In this document: piece after piece, positions 38,155-49,488 of the stretch
Layout of the letters: each line of letters begins with the position of its first letter
How positions within the stretch are numbered: the first letter of the stretch is position 1
DNA from: Micromonospora inositola
GTDB taxonomy: Bacteria > Actinomycetota > Actinomycetes > Mycobacteriales > Micromonosporaceae
NCBI RefSeq assembly: GCF_900090285.1
Contig: NZ_LT607754.1
Location: 2,666,001 to 2,730,000, forward strand
Direction of reading: 5' to 3'
Length of the DNA stretch: 64,000 bases
The notes under the pieces: generated by a model
Told to the model about the DNA's origin: nothing
The model's database searches: none
The model's input: the letters and a program-made list of their open reading frames with translations, nothing else
Translations under genes and position numbers: made by a program

Positions 38155-39528
38155 GTGAGCACACTGGCCCCCGCCCCAACCCTGACCCCGACCGCCGCCG
38201 GGCGCCGGCAGGCGATCACCGACTGGCGCCCCGAGGACCCGGACTTCTGGCGTAAGACGGGCGCCCCGATCGCGAGGCGCAACCTGTACGTCTCCATCTT
38301 CGCCGAGCACGTCGGCTTCTCGGTGTGGAGCCTCTGGTCGGTGATGGTGCTCTTCCTCGGCCCGCAGTACGGCATCGACCCGGCCGGGAAGTTCCTGCTC
38401 ACCGCCGTACCGGCCGCGCTGGGCGCGGTGCTGCGGCTGCCGTACACCCTGGCGGTGGCCCGCTTCGGCGGCCGGAACTGGACCATCGTCAGCGCGCTGC
38501 TGCTGCTGGTGCCGGCGGTGCCGATGGCGCTGGTGATCGAGCCGGGCGTGTCGTACCCCACGCTGATGGTGCTGGCCTGCCTGACCGGGGTGGGCGGGGG
38601 CAACTTCGCCTCCTCGATGGCGAACATCAACCTCTTCTACCCGGACCGGCTCAAGGGACGGGCGCTCGGCCTCAACGCCGGTGGCGGCAACCTCGGGGTA
38701 CCGGCGGTGCAGTTGGTCGGGCTGGCGGTGCTGGCCACCGCCGGGGCCGCGTACCCCCGGCTGGTGCCCGCGGTCTACCTGCCGCTGATCGTCCTCGCGG
38801 CGCTGGCCGCGGCGCGCTGGCTGGACAACCTCCCCGGGGCCCGAAACGAGCCCGGTGCACTGCGCGAGGCCGCCCGGGAACCGCACACCTGGGTGATGTC
38901 GCTGCTCTACGTCGGCACCTTCGGCTCGTTCATCGGGTTCGGCTTCGCCTTCGGGCAGGTGCTCCAGCTCCAGTTCCACGAGGAGTTCCCGACCCCGGTC
39001 GACGCGGCCTGGCTGACCTTCCTCGGACCCCTGGTCGGCTCGCTGATCCGACCGCTCGGCGGGCAGCTCGCCGACCGGCTCGGCGGGGCCCGGGTGACCT
39101 TCTGGAACTTCGTCGCCATGGCGGCCGGCGCCGGGCTGGTGCTGTACGCGGCCCGGGAGCGGTCGCTGCCGCTCTACCTGGCCGGGTTCCTGTCCCTGTT
39201 CGTCTTCTCCGGGATCGGCAACGGCTCGACGTACAAGATGATCCCGGCGATCTTCCGGGCCCGGACGGCGGCCGAGGTCGATCGTGGGGTCGACCCGGCG
39301 GCGGCCGCGCGCCGGGGTCGGCGGCTGTCCGGGGCGCTGATCGGCATCGCCGGCGCGGTCGGCGCCTCCGGCGGGGTGCTGGTCAACGTCGCCTTCCGGC
39401 AGTCGTTCCTGACCTCCGGGAACGCGGACGCCGCCTACCTGGCCTTCATCGGCTGGTACGCGCTCTGCTTCGTGGTGACCTGGGCGGTCTACCTCCGGCC
39501 GGGGCCACGCCGACTGGCCGGCGTGTGA
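38155..39528 (+). CDS. narK: Nitrate/nitrite transporter of the NarK family
   Basis: A 457-aa major-facilitator protein with about 12 helices. The nitrate signature in TM5 is GVGGGNFASSMANINLFYP, and the second signature is SGIGNGSTYKMIP. The N-terminal cytoplasmic stretch WRPEDPDFWRKTGAPIARRNL is common in actinobacterial NarK. It imports nitrate for the reductase operon 1.6 kb away, and its upstream region shares the GlnR-like box. GTG 38155 has GAGGAGGAG upstream. Confidence 0.94.
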   Translation: MSTLAPAPTLTPTAAGRRQAITDWRPEDPDFWRKTGAPIARRNLYVSIFAEHVGFSVWSLWSVMVLFLGPQYGIDPAGKFLLTAVPAALGAVLRLPYTLAVARFGGRNWTIVSALLLLVPAVPMALVIEPGVSYPTLMVLACLTGVGGGNFASSMANINLFYPDRLKGRALGLNAGGGNLGVPAVQLVGLAVLATAGAAYPRLVPAVYLPLIVLAALAAARWLDNLPGARNEPGALREAAREPHTWVMSLLYVGTFGSFIGFGFAFGQVLQLQFHEEFPTPVDAAWLTFLGPLVGSLIRPLGGQLADRLGGARVTFWNFVAMAAGAGLVLYAARERSLPLYLAGFLSLFVFSGIGNGSTYKMIPAIFRARTAAEVDRGVDPAAAARRGRRLSGALIGIAGAVGASGGVLVNVAFRQSFLTSGNADAAYLAFIGWYALCFVVTWAVYLRPGPRRLAGV

Positions 39529-39578
39529 CCTGTACCATCGCCATGTCGCGAGCCGCGCTGGGGTGACCCCCCGTTTTG

Positions 39579-39600
39579 ACCCGCCGACCGGGCGGCGGGT
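39579..39600 (+). terminator. Hairpin after narK
   Basis: An 8-bp perfect stem (ACCCGCCG/CGGCGGGT) with a 6-base loop, about 50 bases after the stop codon. It could end narK transcription before the rplM promoter. Confidence 0.45.
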
Positions 39601-39646
39601 ATCGTTGCCTGCTGTTGTACGACATCCAGAGGCGTGCCGCATCAGG

Positions 39647-39652
39647 TACGCT
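39647..39652 (+). promoter_or_regulatory. Candidate -10 of rplM-rpsI
   Basis: TACGCT would give a leader of about 60 bases before GTG 39721. No good -35 was found. The leader holds a hairpin (GCGCGCC/GGCGCGC, 39664-39687) that could be an autoregulatory structure. Confidence 0.35.
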
Positions 39653-39720
39653 TGGTCGTTCGTGCGCGCCTGGTCACCTCGGCGCGCGACCCCAGACCGA
39701 CGACGAGACAAGGTAGACCT

Positions 39721-40164
39721 GTGCGTACGTACAGCCCGAAGCCGGGTGAGATCGAGCGTCAGTGGCACGTTATCGACGCCTCTGATGTCGTGCTGGGCCG
39801 CCTGGCCACCCACGCCGCCACGCTGCTGCGCGGCAAGCACAAGCCGACTTTCGCGCCGCACGTCGACACGGGCGACTTCGTCGTCATCGTGAACGCGGGC
39901 AAGGTTGCGCTGACCGGCAACAAGCGGCAGACCAAGATTGCCTACCGCCACTCGGGTTACCCGGGTGGTCTGAAGCAGGTCGGCTACGACGAGCTGCTGA
40001 CCAAGCGTCCCGAGCGGGCCGTCGAGCTGGCCGTGAAGGGCATGCTCCCGCACAACAAGCTCGGCCGTCAGCTGATCAAGAAGCTGAAGGTCTACGCCGG
40101 TGCCGAGCACCCGCACGGCGCGCAGCAGCCGGTGCCGTTCGAGATCAAGCAGATCGCGCAGTGA
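39721..40164 (+). CDS. rplM: 50S ribosomal protein L13
   Basis: A 147-aa L13, an early-assembly protein of the 50S subunit. It starts [20 protein letters not shown] and contains [19 protein letters not shown] and the signature [17 protein letters not shown] 39721 was chosen because the family N-terminus begins there; an upstream in-frame ATG would add 29 unrelated residues. rpsI follows 20 bases later as part of the usual L13-S9 pair. Confidence 0.97.
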   Translation: MRTYSPKPGEIERQWHVIDASDVVLGRLATHAATLLRGKHKPTFAPHVDTGDFVVIVNAGKVALTGNKRQTKIAYRHSGYPGGLKQVGYDELLTKRPERAVELAVKGMLPHNKLGRQLIKKLKVYAGAEHPHGAQQPVPFEIKQIAQ

Positions 40165-40184
40165 GCGCGGGCGAAGGAAGCAGC

Positions 40185-40649
40185 ATGACCGACATCACCG
40201 AGACCGAGGTTGCCCCCGAGGCCGCCGAGGCGCCGGCGCCCGTCGCCCGCGCGCCTCGCGGTGACCGCCCGATCCAGACCGTGGGTCGGCGCAAGGAGGC
40301 CATCGTCCGGGTTCGCATCGTCCCCGGCAGCGGCAAGATCACCTGCAACGGCCGGGACCTCGAGGCCTACTTCCCGAGCAAGGTGCACCAGCAGCTCATC
40401 AAGGACCCGCTGGTGACCGCCGAGAAGCCCGAGGCGTTCGACGTCATCGCCAACCTGCGTGGCGGCGGCACCACCGGCCAGGCTGGTGCGCTGCGGCTGG
40501 CCATCGCCCGGGCGCTGATCGTCAACGAGCCGGACGACCGCCCGGCCCTGAAGAAGGCCGGCTTCCTGACCCGTGACGCCCGGGTCAAGGAGAGCAAGAA
40601 GTACGGCCTCAAGAAGGCCCGTAAGGCTCCTCAGTACTCGAAGCGCTGA
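40185..40649 (+). CDS. rpsI: 30S ribosomal protein S9
   Basis: A 154-aa S9 with an Ala/Pro/Glu-rich N-terminal extension (about 30 residues) and the conserved [41 protein letters not shown], and the basic tail ending KAPQYSKR, which reaches the P-site tRNA. ATG 40185 has GAAGGAAG upstream. The in-frame GTG at 40161 overlaps the rplM stop but has no such site. Confidence 0.96.
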   Translation: MTDITETEVAPEAAEAPAPVARAPRGDRPIQTVGRRKEAIVRVRIVPGSGKITCNGRDLEAYFPSKVHQQLIKDPLVTAEKPEAFDVIANLRGGGTTGQAGALRLAIARALIVNEPDDRPALKKAGFLTRDARVKESKKYGLKKARKAPQYSKR

Positions 40650-40681
40650 TCACCACCAGCGCGTTGTACTTCTTCTGACGG

Positions 40682-40725
40682 ACGGCCGGTCCGCCTCCCC
40701 TCGACCGGGGAGGTGGGTCGGCCGT
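40682..40725 (+). terminator. Terminator after rpsI
   Basis: A continuous 19-bp stem with three G-U pairs (arms 40682-40700 and 40707-40725) and a 6-base loop, followed by a pyrimidine-rich TTTCTCCTCT. It is a good intrinsic terminator separating rpsI from glmM. Confidence 0.8.
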
Positions 40726-40770
40726 TCCGCTTTCTCCTCTCAACGGCAGTTCCATCGGAGGTTGGCGGGT

Positions 40771-42126
40771 ATGGGCCGGTTGTTCGGCACGGACGGGGTA
40801 CGCGGGCGGGCGAACGCGGATCTCACCCCGGAGTTGGCGCTCGCGGTGGCGGTGGCCGCCGCCCACACGCTCGCCGAGACGGACAAGAGCCATCCGCCGC
40901 TCGCGGTGGTCGGGCGGGACACCCGGGCCAGCGGCGAGATGTTGGAGGCGGCCGTGGTGGCCGGCCTCACCAGCGCCGGCGCCAACGTGGTGCGGGTCGG
41001 TGTGCTGCCCACCCCCGCGGTGGCGTTCCTCACCGCGGAGGCCAAGGCCGACCTGGGCGTGATGCTCTCCGCCTCGCACAACCCGATGCCGGACAACGGG
41101 ATCAAGCTCTTCGCCGCCGGTGGGCACAAGCTGCCGGACGAGATCGAGATGCGGATCGAGGCGGCCGTCGAGGCGAACGCCACCACCGCCTGGGACCGGC
41201 CGATCGGGGCCGGCGTCGGGCGGGTGCACGACCTGCTCGACGGCGCCGACCACTACGTCCAGCACCTCGTCGGCACGGTGCCGCACCGCCTCGACGGGAT
41301 CAAGGTCGTGGTGGACTGCGCGAACGGCGCCGCCGCCGAGGTCGCCCCGGTGGCGTACCGGGAGGCGGGCGCCGAGGTGATCGCGATCCACGCCGAGCCG
41401 GACGGGCTCAACATCAACGACGACTGCGGCTCCAACCACATCGACACGCTGCGCGCCGCCGTGGTCGAGCACGGCGCGCACCTGGGCATCGCCCACGACG
41501 GCGACGCCGACCGGTGCGTCGCGGTGACCGCCGACGGCGACGAGGTCGACGGCGACCAGCTGATGGCCATCCTGGCGCTGGCCATGCGGGAGGCCGGCGA
41601 GCTGACCCAGGACACCCTGGTCGCGACGGTGATGAGCAACCTCGGCCTACGGCTGGCGATGTCCGCGCAGGGCATCCGCCTGGTCGAGACCAAGGTCGGC
41701 GACCGGTACGTCCTGGAGGAGCTGCGCGCCTCCGGCCTCGCGCTCGGCGGCGAGCAGAGCGGCCACATCGTCATGCCGGCGTACGCCACCACCGGCGACG
41801 GGGTGCTGACCGGGCTGCACCTGATGTCCCGGATGGCCGCCACCGGCAAGTCCCTCGCCGAGCTCGGCTCGGTGGTAACCAAGCTGCCCCAGGTGCTGAT
41901 CAACGTGCCGGTCGGCGACCGTACCGTGGGCGCCGCCGCGCCGGCCGTCCGCGCCGAGGTGGAGCGGGCCGAGGCCGAGCTGGGCGAGACCGGCCGGGTG
42001 CTGCTGCGCCCGTCGGGCACCGAGCCGCTGGTCCGGGTGATGGTCGAGGCGGCCACCGAGGCGACAGCCCGCGAGGTCGCCGAGCGCATCGCCGCCCACG
42101 TCCGCACCGCCAGCCCCACCGCCTGA
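40771..42126 (+). CDS. glmM: Phosphoglucosamine mutase
   Basis: A 451-aa alpha-phosphohexomutase that converts glucosamine 6-phosphate to glucosamine 1-phosphate for peptidoglycan. It starts [12 protein letters not shown]. The phosphoserine is S102 in [13 protein letters not shown], the Mg loop is DGDADRC, the sugar-binding loop GGEQSGHI, and the phosphate loop [15 protein letters not shown] 40771 has GGAGG nine bases before it. It supplies the step after GlmS, which is encoded 11 kb downstream. Confidence 0.97.
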   Translation: MGRLFGTDGVRGRANADLTPELALAVAVAAAHTLAETDKSHPPLAVVGRDTRASGEMLEAAVVAGLTSAGANVVRVGVLPTPAVAFLTAEAKADLGVMLSASHNPMPDNGIKLFAAGGHKLPDEIEMRIEAAVEANATTAWDRPIGAGVGRVHDLLDGADHYVQHLVGTVPHRLDGIKVVVDCANGAAAEVAPVAYREAGAEVIAIHAEPDGLNINDDCGSNHIDTLRAAVVEHGAHLGIAHDGDADRCVAVTADGDEVDGDQLMAILALAMREAGELTQDTLVATVMSNLGLRLAMSAQGIRLVETKVGDRYVLEELRASGLALGGEQSGHIVMPAYATTGDGVLTGLHLMSRMAATGKSLAELGSVVTKLPQVLINVPVGDRTVGAAAPAVRAEVERAEAELGETGRVLLRPSGTEPLVRVMVEAATEATAREVAERIAAHVRTASPTA

Positions 42127-42169
42127 CCGACCCGGCACGGGCCGGACCTGCCGGCGCGTCGGCTGCTCG

Positions 42170-44983
42170 TCACTCCTCGGCGAGCAGCCGTGCGGTCGGG
42201 AGCCGGCGCAGCAGGGCCGCCGGCAGGAGCGCCGCCAGGCAGCTGACGACGAGGCCGGCGACCGCCGTGACGACAGCCACCAGCAGCAGGCTGCCGGGCA
42301 GCGAACCGATCAGGCCCACCGCGCCGAGCAGGCCCAACAGGGCCCCGGTGACGGCGCCGAGCCCACCGAGCGCGAGACCTTCGTAGCCAATCAGCCGGCC
42401 GAGCGCCGCGTCGGTCCAGCCGATCGCCCGCAAGGTGGCCAGCTCGGCGGCCCGGTCGCGGATGCCGAGATAGAGCACGTCGGCCACGGCGGCCGTGCCG
42501 AGCAGCACGGTCGCGGCCGCGGCGACGACGTCCGGGCCGCGCACGCTCAGCGAGATCGCGTCCCCCAGCAGGCTGCCGACGACCGCGCCCCGGAACGCGT
42601 ACGAGACGGCACCCACCAAGGTCAGCGCGGCGACCCCGATAGCCAGGGCTCCCGCGCCGAGCAGGCTCCGCCCCGGCGTCCGGGCGAGGTTCGTGACGGC
42701 CAACCGGAGCACGGTGCGGGGCCGCCCCGCCCGGCGGGCCGCCGCGACGGGCGGCCGCAGGGCGGCGGCCGGATGCGCGCGACCGGCGCGCAGTGCCGGC
42801 GCCAGACCCGCGACCAACGCCAGCAGCAGCGCCACCGGGACGGCGAGGACGGCCCGGCGCCAGCCGACGTCGATCCCGAGCGCGGCGGAGACCGGTGTCG
42901 CGAGGGCGAGGGACAGCAGGCCGGCGGCGAGGCCGAGCGTGGCCACCTCGCCGAGGACGAGCATGGTGATCCGCCGCGCCGGCCAGCCGAGGCAGCTGAG
43001 CAGGGCCAGCTCCGACCTGCGGTCCCGGACCGCCGCGGCGACCGCGTTGCCCAGGAAGAGCGCGCACACGACCAGGACGAGCAGGAAGAGCAGCACGCTC
43101 TTACGGTCGACGGCCTGCACGATGACCGACGCGACACCGAGGGCGGACCAGTTCTCGGCCAGCCGGAGCGCGGGCCGGCCGAACGATCCGGCGGGCAGCT
43201 CGACGGTCTGCGGGGCGGGGGAGGAGCCGAGGGTGATGTCCACGTCCAGGCCGGTGGCCGCGGCGATCTGCTCGGCCACCAGGCGGACCCGTTCCGCGGA
43301 ACGCTCGCTGTAGCCGTCGACGTCGGCGACCCGTACCCGGATCGCGCTGATCGGCGCGGAGCGCTGCGGGCCGGCCGCCTCCTCCAGCAGCTTCGGCAGG
43401 GCGGCGAGGTTCGTCAGCAGGAACGGCGGGGTGCCCAGGTAGCCGCCGGGGTTGCCGCTGGGCAGCAGTGGCTGACCGCCGAGCGCCGCCCGGCTGCGGG
43501 CGTCCGCCCCCTCGGCCGTGGGCGGCTCGTACGTCTCCAGCGGCACCCTTGACAGGTCACCGAACCTGGCCAGCCGCTCCGGGTCGAAGACACCGACCGG
43601 CCGCCACCCGGGATAGCGCGTCACCGGGGTCTCGCGGATCTCCAACTGTCGGAGCGGGCGGAACGAGACGTCGGCGCTGAGCCAGGGCACCGCTGTCGGC
43701 TCGTTGGGCAGCGCGTACGCCCCCGGGTCGGGGTCGACCGTCCGGGCCCGCAGCACGCCGTCGGGAAGCTCGTCGTAGCCGGTCTGCCCCGCCTGCACCA
43801 GGGGCCACAGTGCGGCGTAGCAGCAGTCGCCGCCGCCCTGGACCTCGGCCGTCATCTGTGCGCTGTGCGCGGTCTCGACGTCCAGCCTCGCGGATCCGGC
43901 GGGTGTCCGGTCGGCCGTCGCCAGCGCCCGGGCCACTGCCGCGGCGGAGAGACCGGCCACCCGCTCGGGGCGGAGCCGGGAGTAGGAGACCGAGACGGTC
44001 CCGTCCACGTACGGGCGGCTGGTGACGAGCACCGGGAACTGCGTGTTCTGTGTCCCGGGCAGGTCCACCGGCAGGTCGTCGGTACGGAGCGTCCGGCCTT
44101 CCGCGACGGCGGCGTTCAGCCCGACCAGGCGCTCCTCGGCGGGTGGGTCGACGGCCGCGATCAGGAACGGCACGTACCAGCCGATGGAGACGACCAGGCG
44201 GTTGACGACCCTCACACGCCGCTCGCCGCGCACGACCTCCATGTCCTCGAACCGCCCGTCGGGGAGCAGCCGGAATGCCAGGAAACTGCTCTCCTCCAGG
44301 TCGGAGCGCGTGGTGCCGGCCTCGCCGCCGACCTCGGGTGGCCCGCAGATCGGTTCGGCCCGCCCGTCGGGGAGGACCTCCAGGGGAACCCCGTGGCCCC
44401 CCTCGCACACCCCCACCCGATAGGTCTTGCCGTTGCTGTACCGGACGGGCCCCGACCCGTCTTCCCCGCCGAAGTCCGGGTAGACCACCTCGTTTCGCGT
44501 CACGTAGGCGTAGTGCGGGTGGGCCGAAGCGTGGCTCAGCCCCCGCTCGGCGGAGAAGGTCGGATCGATCCGGATGACCTGGCGCTCGGCGTTCCGGTCC
44601 ACCGCGGCGGTCAAATCCATCTTTACCGGCACCCCCCTGGTGGAGTAGCCCAGCATGGCGATCGGCGCCGCGACCCGCACGCCGTCGATGGCCGCGACCT
44701 GTCGGTACTGGGACATGGTGATGCCACCGAAGAGCCCGGAGAGGTAGTTGGGCTGCACCAGCCCGCGCGCGGCCTCCTGCGCGGTCCGGCTGCCCTTCGG
44801 CCGGACCAGGATGTCGTACGCGGCCGCGCTGTTGCGCTCCACCGCCCCGATCACCTGCAGACGGGACGCGGTCGTGGTGCCGGTGAGCACGATGAAGCCG
44901 GTGGTCGCGACGAGCGCGCCGACCAGCAGAGCCACCGACCGTCCGGCCCGGCCGCGTAGCTGGCGCCAGATGAAACCGAGCAT
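42170..44983 (-). CDS. MacB/FtsX-type ABC permease, paralogue 1
   Basis: A 937-aa permease. One N-terminal helix (about residues 16-38) is followed by a very large extracytoplasmic domain (~460 residues). The FtsX-type membrane region comes next ([24 protein letters not shown] onward), with about seven helices and a second FtsX repeat near the C-terminus ending [14 protein letters not shown]. It closely resembles the permease at 45798 over its full length, with most divergence in the outer domain. It should work with the MacB-like ATPase between them as an exporter or mechanotransmission complex; no substrate is suggested. ATG 44983 has GGAGAGG upstream. Confidence 0.9.
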   Translation of the reverse strand: MLGFIWRQLRGRAGRSVALLVGALVATTGFIVLTGTTTASRLQVIGAVERNSAAAYDILVRPKGSRTAQEAARGLVQPNYLSGLFGGITMSQYRQVAAIDGVRVAAPIAMLGYSTRGVPVKMDLTAAVDRNAERQVIRIDPTFSAERGLSHASAHPHYAYVTRNEVVYPDFGGEDGSGPVRYSNGKTYRVGVCEGGHGVPLEVLPDGRAEPICGPPEVGGEAGTTRSDLEESSFLAFRLLPDGRFEDMEVVRGERRVRVVNRLVVSIGWYVPFLIAAVDPPAEERLVGLNAAVAEGRTLRTDDLPVDLPGTQNTQFPVLVTSRPYVDGTVSVSYSRLRPERVAGLSAAAVARALATADRTPAGSARLDVETAHSAQMTAEVQGGGDCCYAALWPLVQAGQTGYDELPDGVLRARTVDPDPGAYALPNEPTAVPWLSADVSFRPLRQLEIRETPVTRYPGWRPVGVFDPERLARFGDLSRVPLETYEPPTAEGADARSRAALGGQPLLPSGNPGGYLGTPPFLLTNLAALPKLLEEAAGPQRSAPISAIRVRVADVDGYSERSAERVRLVAEQIAAATGLDVDITLGSSPAPQTVELPAGSFGRPALRLAENWSALGVASVIVQAVDRKSVLLFLLVLVVCALFLGNAVAAAVRDRRSELALLSCLGWPARRITMLVLGEVATLGLAAGLLSLALATPVSAALGIDVGWRRAVLAVPVALLLALVAGLAPALRAGRAHPAAALRPPVAAARRAGRPRTVLRLAVTNLARTPGRSLLGAGALAIGVAALTLVGAVSYAFRGAVVGSLLGDAISLSVRGPDVVAAAATVLLGTAAVADVLYLGIRDRAAELATLRAIGWTDAALGRLIGYEGLALGGLGAVTGALLGLLGAVGLIGSLPGSLLLVAVVTAVAGLVVSCLAALLPAALLRRLPTARLLAEE

Positions 44984-45048
44984 GTCGCACCGCCTCTCCG
45001 TCAGATGCCGCCCGTCAGGGCGGACGCCGCCAACCGCCGCCCTGCCGC

Positions 45049-45795
<747 letters not shown>

Positions 45796-45797
45796 GG

Positions 45798-48617
45798 TCA
45801 CTCCTCTGCGAGCAGTCGTGCGGTGGGGAGGCGGCGCAGCAGCGCAGCCGGGACGAGCGCGGCCAGCGAGGTGACCAGCACCCCGGCCAGCGCCACCGCG
45901 GCGGCGACCAGCAACAGCGGCCGGGGCAGGTCACCGACCAGCCAGGCCGCGCCGCCGAGGCCGAGCGCCGCGCCGGTGAGGGCGCCGAGCAGACCGAGGG
46001 CGATTCCCTCGTACCCGATCAGGCGGCCCAGCGCGGCGTCGGTCCAGCCGACCGCGCGCAGGGTGGCCAGCTCGGGCGCCCGGTCCCTGATGTTCAGGTA
46101 GAGCACGTCGGCGACGGCGGCGGCGCCGAGCAGCACGGTGGCGACCGCGGCCATGGTGTCCGCGCCGCGCACGCTCAGCGAGACGGTGTCGCCGAGCAGG
46201 CTGCCGACGATCGCGCCGCGGAAGGCGTACGCGGCGGCGGTGACCAGGGTCAGCGCGGCCACCCCGATGGCCAGCACGCCCGCGCCGAGCAGTGTGCGCC
46301 CGGGCGTGCGGACCAGGTTGACCAGGGCCAGGCCGGGCAGGGCGCGCGGTCGGCGTACCCAGCGGGCCGTCGCCACCGGCTGCCGGAGCGCGGCGGCCGG
46401 GTGGGCGCGCGCGGCCCGTAGCGCCGGTGCCAGGCCCGCGACCAGCGCCAGCAGCAGGGCCACCGGTACGGCGAGCAGCGCCCGTCGCCAGTCGACGTTG
46501 ATGCCCAACGCGAACCCCAACGGGAACGCCAGGCCGACGGCGAGCAGCCCGGCCGCCAGCCCCAGCAGGGCGACCTCACCGAGGATCAGCGCGCCGATCC
46601 GCCGGGCCGGCCAGCCCAGGCAGGCGAGCACCGCCAGTTCCGGCCGGCGGTCCCGGACCGCGGCGGAGACCGCGTTGCCGAGGAAGAGCATGCAGACCAC
46701 CAGCACCAGCCCGAAGAGCGCCACGCTCTTGCGGTCCACCGCCTTCGTGATGGTCGAGGCCACCCCGAGGGCGGACCAGTTCTCGGTCAGCCGCAGCTCG
46801 GGCCGGCCGAACGCGCCGGCCGGCAGCTCCACGGTCTGCGGGGCGGGGGACGAGCCGAGGGTGATGTCCACGTCGAGCCCGGTCACCCGGTTGATCTGCT
46901 CGGCGATCAACCGGACCCGCTCGGCCGAGCGTTCGCTGTAGCCGTCCACGTCGGCCACCCGCACCCGGATGGCGCTGATCGGGGCCGTGCCCTGCGGGCC
47001 GGTGCCTTGCAGCAGGGTCTGCACGCTGGCCAGGTTGGTCAGCAGCAGCGGCGGCGCGGAGAGGTAGCCGGCCGGGTTGCCGCTCGGCTCCAGCGGCTGC
47101 CCGCCGAGCGCGGCCCGGCTGCGCGCGTCGGCGCCCTCGGCCCGCGGCGGCTCGTACGTCTCCAGGGGGACCCGGCCCAGGTCGCTGAAGCCGGCGAGCT
47201 GCTGCGGGTCGAAGACGCCCACCGCCTTCCACTGCCGGGCGTCCTGCTGGGAGGGCGGCAGCTTCACCGTGGTCAGCGGCCGGAACGACACGTCCTCGGT
47301 CAACCACGGCCGGGCGAACCAGGTGGCGAGCTTCGGATCGGCGTAGACGGACGGATCGATGGTGGCCGTGCGGGCGCGCAGGGTGCCGTCCGGGCGCTCG
47401 TCGTACCCGGTCTCGCCCGGTTGCAGGATCCGTTGCAGCTCACCGAAGCAGCAGGTGCGCCCGTCGAGCCCGGTGGCCAACTGCCTCCGGTACGCCGAGA
47501 CGGCGTCCTGGGTGCTGCCGCCGGCTGGGGTCGCGGGTGCGGCGCGCAGCGTCCCGGCCAGGTCCTCCGGGCGCACCCCGGCGATGCTGCGGTCCGGGAC
47601 GATCCGGGTGTAGCCGGCGCGGAGGGTGCCGTCGAGGAAGGGCCGGCTGGTGGCCAGCACGGGCAGGGTCCGCGAACGCAGGCCTCCCTGGTAGCGGTTG
47701 TCGGCGACCCGGTCGTCGACGGCGAGTGGCCGGCCGTCCACCACCGCGCCGGAGAGACCGACCAGCTGCTGCTCGGCGTCCGGGTCGACGGCGGCGAGCA
47801 GGAACGGCACGGTGAGGCGCAGGTGCAGCAAGAGCCGGCTCTCGGCGCTGGACGTCCGCGTGCCCGGCCTTTCGCCCGGCGTGGGACGCTCGAAGCGCCC
47901 GTCGGGCAGTAGTCGGAACGTCTCCACCCGCCGGGTCTGCCGCTCGGTGAGGCTGAAGAGGGTGTCGAGCTGGGCGGTGTACGGGTCGCAGACCGGCGCG
48001 CTCCGGCCGTCCGGCAGCACCTCGCGGGCGACCAACCCGCACTCCTGGGTGTCGTACGCCCGGCCGTCGGTGTAGCGCACGGCGGCCGGCTCGTAGCTGT
48101 CGCCCAGCCGGGGGTAGAGCAGCCGGTGCTTCGTCACGTACACGTAGATCGGCTTGGCCGGGGCATGGGTGAGGCCGCGTTCGGCGAGGAAGGTCCGGTC
48201 GACCCGGATGACCTGGCGGTCCAGGCTCCGGTCGACCGCGCCGATCAGGTCGACCGGCATGTCGATCGGGGTCGTCGAGTAGCCGAGCATCGCGATCGGA
48301 GCGGCCACGTCCACCCCGGCGACCGCCCTGACCTGCTCGTACTGGGCAGGGGTGATGCCGCCGTAGAGGCCGGAGAGGTAGTTGGGCCGGACCAGCTTCC
48401 GCTCGGCCTCCAGGGGAGCGCGGGTCCCCTGCGGACGGACGAGGATGTCGTACGCCGCGCGGGTGTTCCGCTCGACGGTGCCGGTGACCTCCAGCCGGGA
48501 GGTGGTGGTGGCGCCGGTCAGGACGACGAAACCGGTGGTCGCCACCAGTACGCCGGCCAGCAGCGCCACCGACCGTCCCGCACGGCCACGTAGCTGCCCC
48601 CAGATGAAACGGAACAT
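45798..48617 (-). CDS. MacB/FtsX-type ABC permease, paralogue 2
   Basis: A 939-aa paralogue of the permease at 42170 with the same plan: N-terminal helix (RSVALLAGVLVATTGFVVL), large extracytoplasmic domain, and two FtsX-type membrane blocks ending LLAEE. The outer domain keeps shared elements such as YDILVRP, RPNYLSGLYGGIT, CC pairs (TCCFGEL) and the [22 protein letters not shown] segment. It is the first gene of the exporter operon. ATG 48617 has GGGGAGG at 6 bases and is divergent from the padR gene. Confidence 0.9.
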   Translation of the reverse strand: MFRFIWGQLRGRAGRSVALLAGVLVATTGFVVLTGATTTSRLEVTGTVERNTRAAYDILVRPQGTRAPLEAERKLVRPNYLSGLYGGITPAQYEQVRAVAGVDVAAPIAMLGYSTTPIDMPVDLIGAVDRSLDRQVIRVDRTFLAERGLTHAPAKPIYVYVTKHRLLYPRLGDSYEPAAVRYTDGRAYDTQECGLVAREVLPDGRSAPVCDPYTAQLDTLFSLTERQTRRVETFRLLPDGRFERPTPGERPGTRTSSAESRLLLHLRLTVPFLLAAVDPDAEQQLVGLSGAVVDGRPLAVDDRVADNRYQGGLRSRTLPVLATSRPFLDGTLRAGYTRIVPDRSIAGVRPEDLAGTLRAAPATPAGGSTQDAVSAYRRQLATGLDGRTCCFGELQRILQPGETGYDERPDGTLRARTATIDPSVYADPKLATWFARPWLTEDVSFRPLTTVKLPPSQQDARQWKAVGVFDPQQLAGFSDLGRVPLETYEPPRAEGADARSRAALGGQPLEPSGNPAGYLSAPPLLLTNLASVQTLLQGTGPQGTAPISAIRVRVADVDGYSERSAERVRLIAEQINRVTGLDVDITLGSSPAPQTVELPAGAFGRPELRLTENWSALGVASTITKAVDRKSVALFGLVLVVCMLFLGNAVSAAVRDRRPELAVLACLGWPARRIGALILGEVALLGLAAGLLAVGLAFPLGFALGINVDWRRALLAVPVALLLALVAGLAPALRAARAHPAAALRQPVATARWVRRPRALPGLALVNLVRTPGRTLLGAGVLAIGVAALTLVTAAAYAFRGAIVGSLLGDTVSLSVRGADTMAAVATVLLGAAAVADVLYLNIRDRAPELATLRAVGWTDAALGRLIGYEGIALGLLGALTGAALGLGGAAWLVGDLPRPLLLVAAAVALAGVLVTSLAALVPAALLRRLPTARLLAEE

Positions 48618-48654
48618 GTCGCGCCTCCCCGTGTGCCGAGCACACTGTGCGCGA

Positions 48655-48671
48655 TACATTGTGACAATGCA
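48655..48671. promoter_or_regulatory. PadR-type operator candidate
   Basis: TACATTGT-G-ACAATGCA is a 17-bp near-perfect palindrome (7 of 8 positions match) in the 98-base region between the exporter operon and padR. It overlaps a TACATT -10-like hexamer facing padR. Confidence 0.6.
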
Positions 48672-48715
48672 AGACCCCTTCGGGCGGACGCGCCCGGACC
48701 GGATTGGAGGAGACG

Positions 48716-49318
48716 GTGGCGATCCAGCACGCGGTCCTGGCCCTGCTCGCGCGTGGCCGCAGCCACGGCTACGAGCTGAAGGGCGCCTTCGAGCAGGCGG
48801 TCGGCCCGCAGTGGGGCCCGCTCAACATCGGGCACCTCTACCAGATCCTCGACCGGCTCTCCCGGGAGGGCCTGGTGGTCGCCGAGCGGCAGGCCCAGCC
48901 GGTCAAGCCCGACCGGGTGGTCTACGAGATCACCGACGGCGGTCGGGCCGAGCTGGACCGCTGGCTCGCCGAGCCGAGCCCGCGCAGCGGCGGCTTCCGC
49001 GACGACTTCTTCCTCAAGGTCACCGCCGCGGCCCGCACCGGCGAGGCGGTGACCGTCCGGACCGTGCTCGGTAATCAGCGCGGGCAACTAATGCGGGAGC
49101 TGCGCAACCTCGACGGGCTGCGCCGCCGGGCGGACGACCCGGTGGTGCGGCTGCTCCTCTCGGCCGCCAGCCGGCACGTGGAGGCCGACCTCGCCTTCGT
49201 CGACGACGCCGAGTCGGCGCTGCTCGCCGACGGCGGCGCGGTGCTCGGCACGCTGGCGGGCAGCGCCGGGACCGCCGCGCCGACGGAGGGCACCGGCCCG
49301 GCCCGCGCGGCCGGCTGA
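48716..49318 (+). CDS. PadR family transcriptional regulator
   Basis: A 200-aa PadR/Vir-type regulator. The winged helix covers AIQHAVLALLARGRSHGYELK, IGHLYQILDRLSREGLVVAE and VYEITDGGRAELDRWL. The C-terminal part is helical and ends in a short Ala/Gly-rich tail. PadR proteins usually repress a divergent exporter gene, which fits the flanking ABC operon. GTG 48716 has GGAGGAG a few bases before it; TTG 48704 is in frame but less suitable. Confidence 0.93.
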   Translation: MAIQHAVLALLARGRSHGYELKGAFEQAVGPQWGPLNIGHLYQILDRLSREGLVVAERQAQPVKPDRVVYEITDGGRAELDRWLAEPSPRSGGFRDDFFLKVTAAARTGEAVTVRTVLGNQRGQLMRELRNLDGLRRRADDPVVRLLLSAASRHVEADLAFVDDAESALLADGGAVLGTLAGSAGTAAPTEGTGPARAAG

Positions 49319-49320
49319 CC

Positions 49321-49338
49321 AGCCGGCGGTCGCCGGCT
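49321..49338 (+). terminator. Hairpin after padR
   Basis: AGCCGGCG-gt-CGCCGGCT, an 8-bp palindromic stem a few bases after the padR stop. The next 150 bases, up to the convergent lyase gene, are very GC-rich with several GCCGGCT/GGCCGGCC repeats but no gene. Confidence 0.5.
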
Positions 49339-49488
49339 GAGCACCCGGCCCGAGCAGGGAGCCGGCTGACCACCCGGCGGCTCGGCCGGCTCCGTGCTCG
49401 GTCGGGCGGCCGGCCGCCGCTCGGTCGCTCGGGCACGGCCGGTCAGCGTGCCTCCGGGCCCGGTGGGGACACCGTCTGACGGCGGCGG

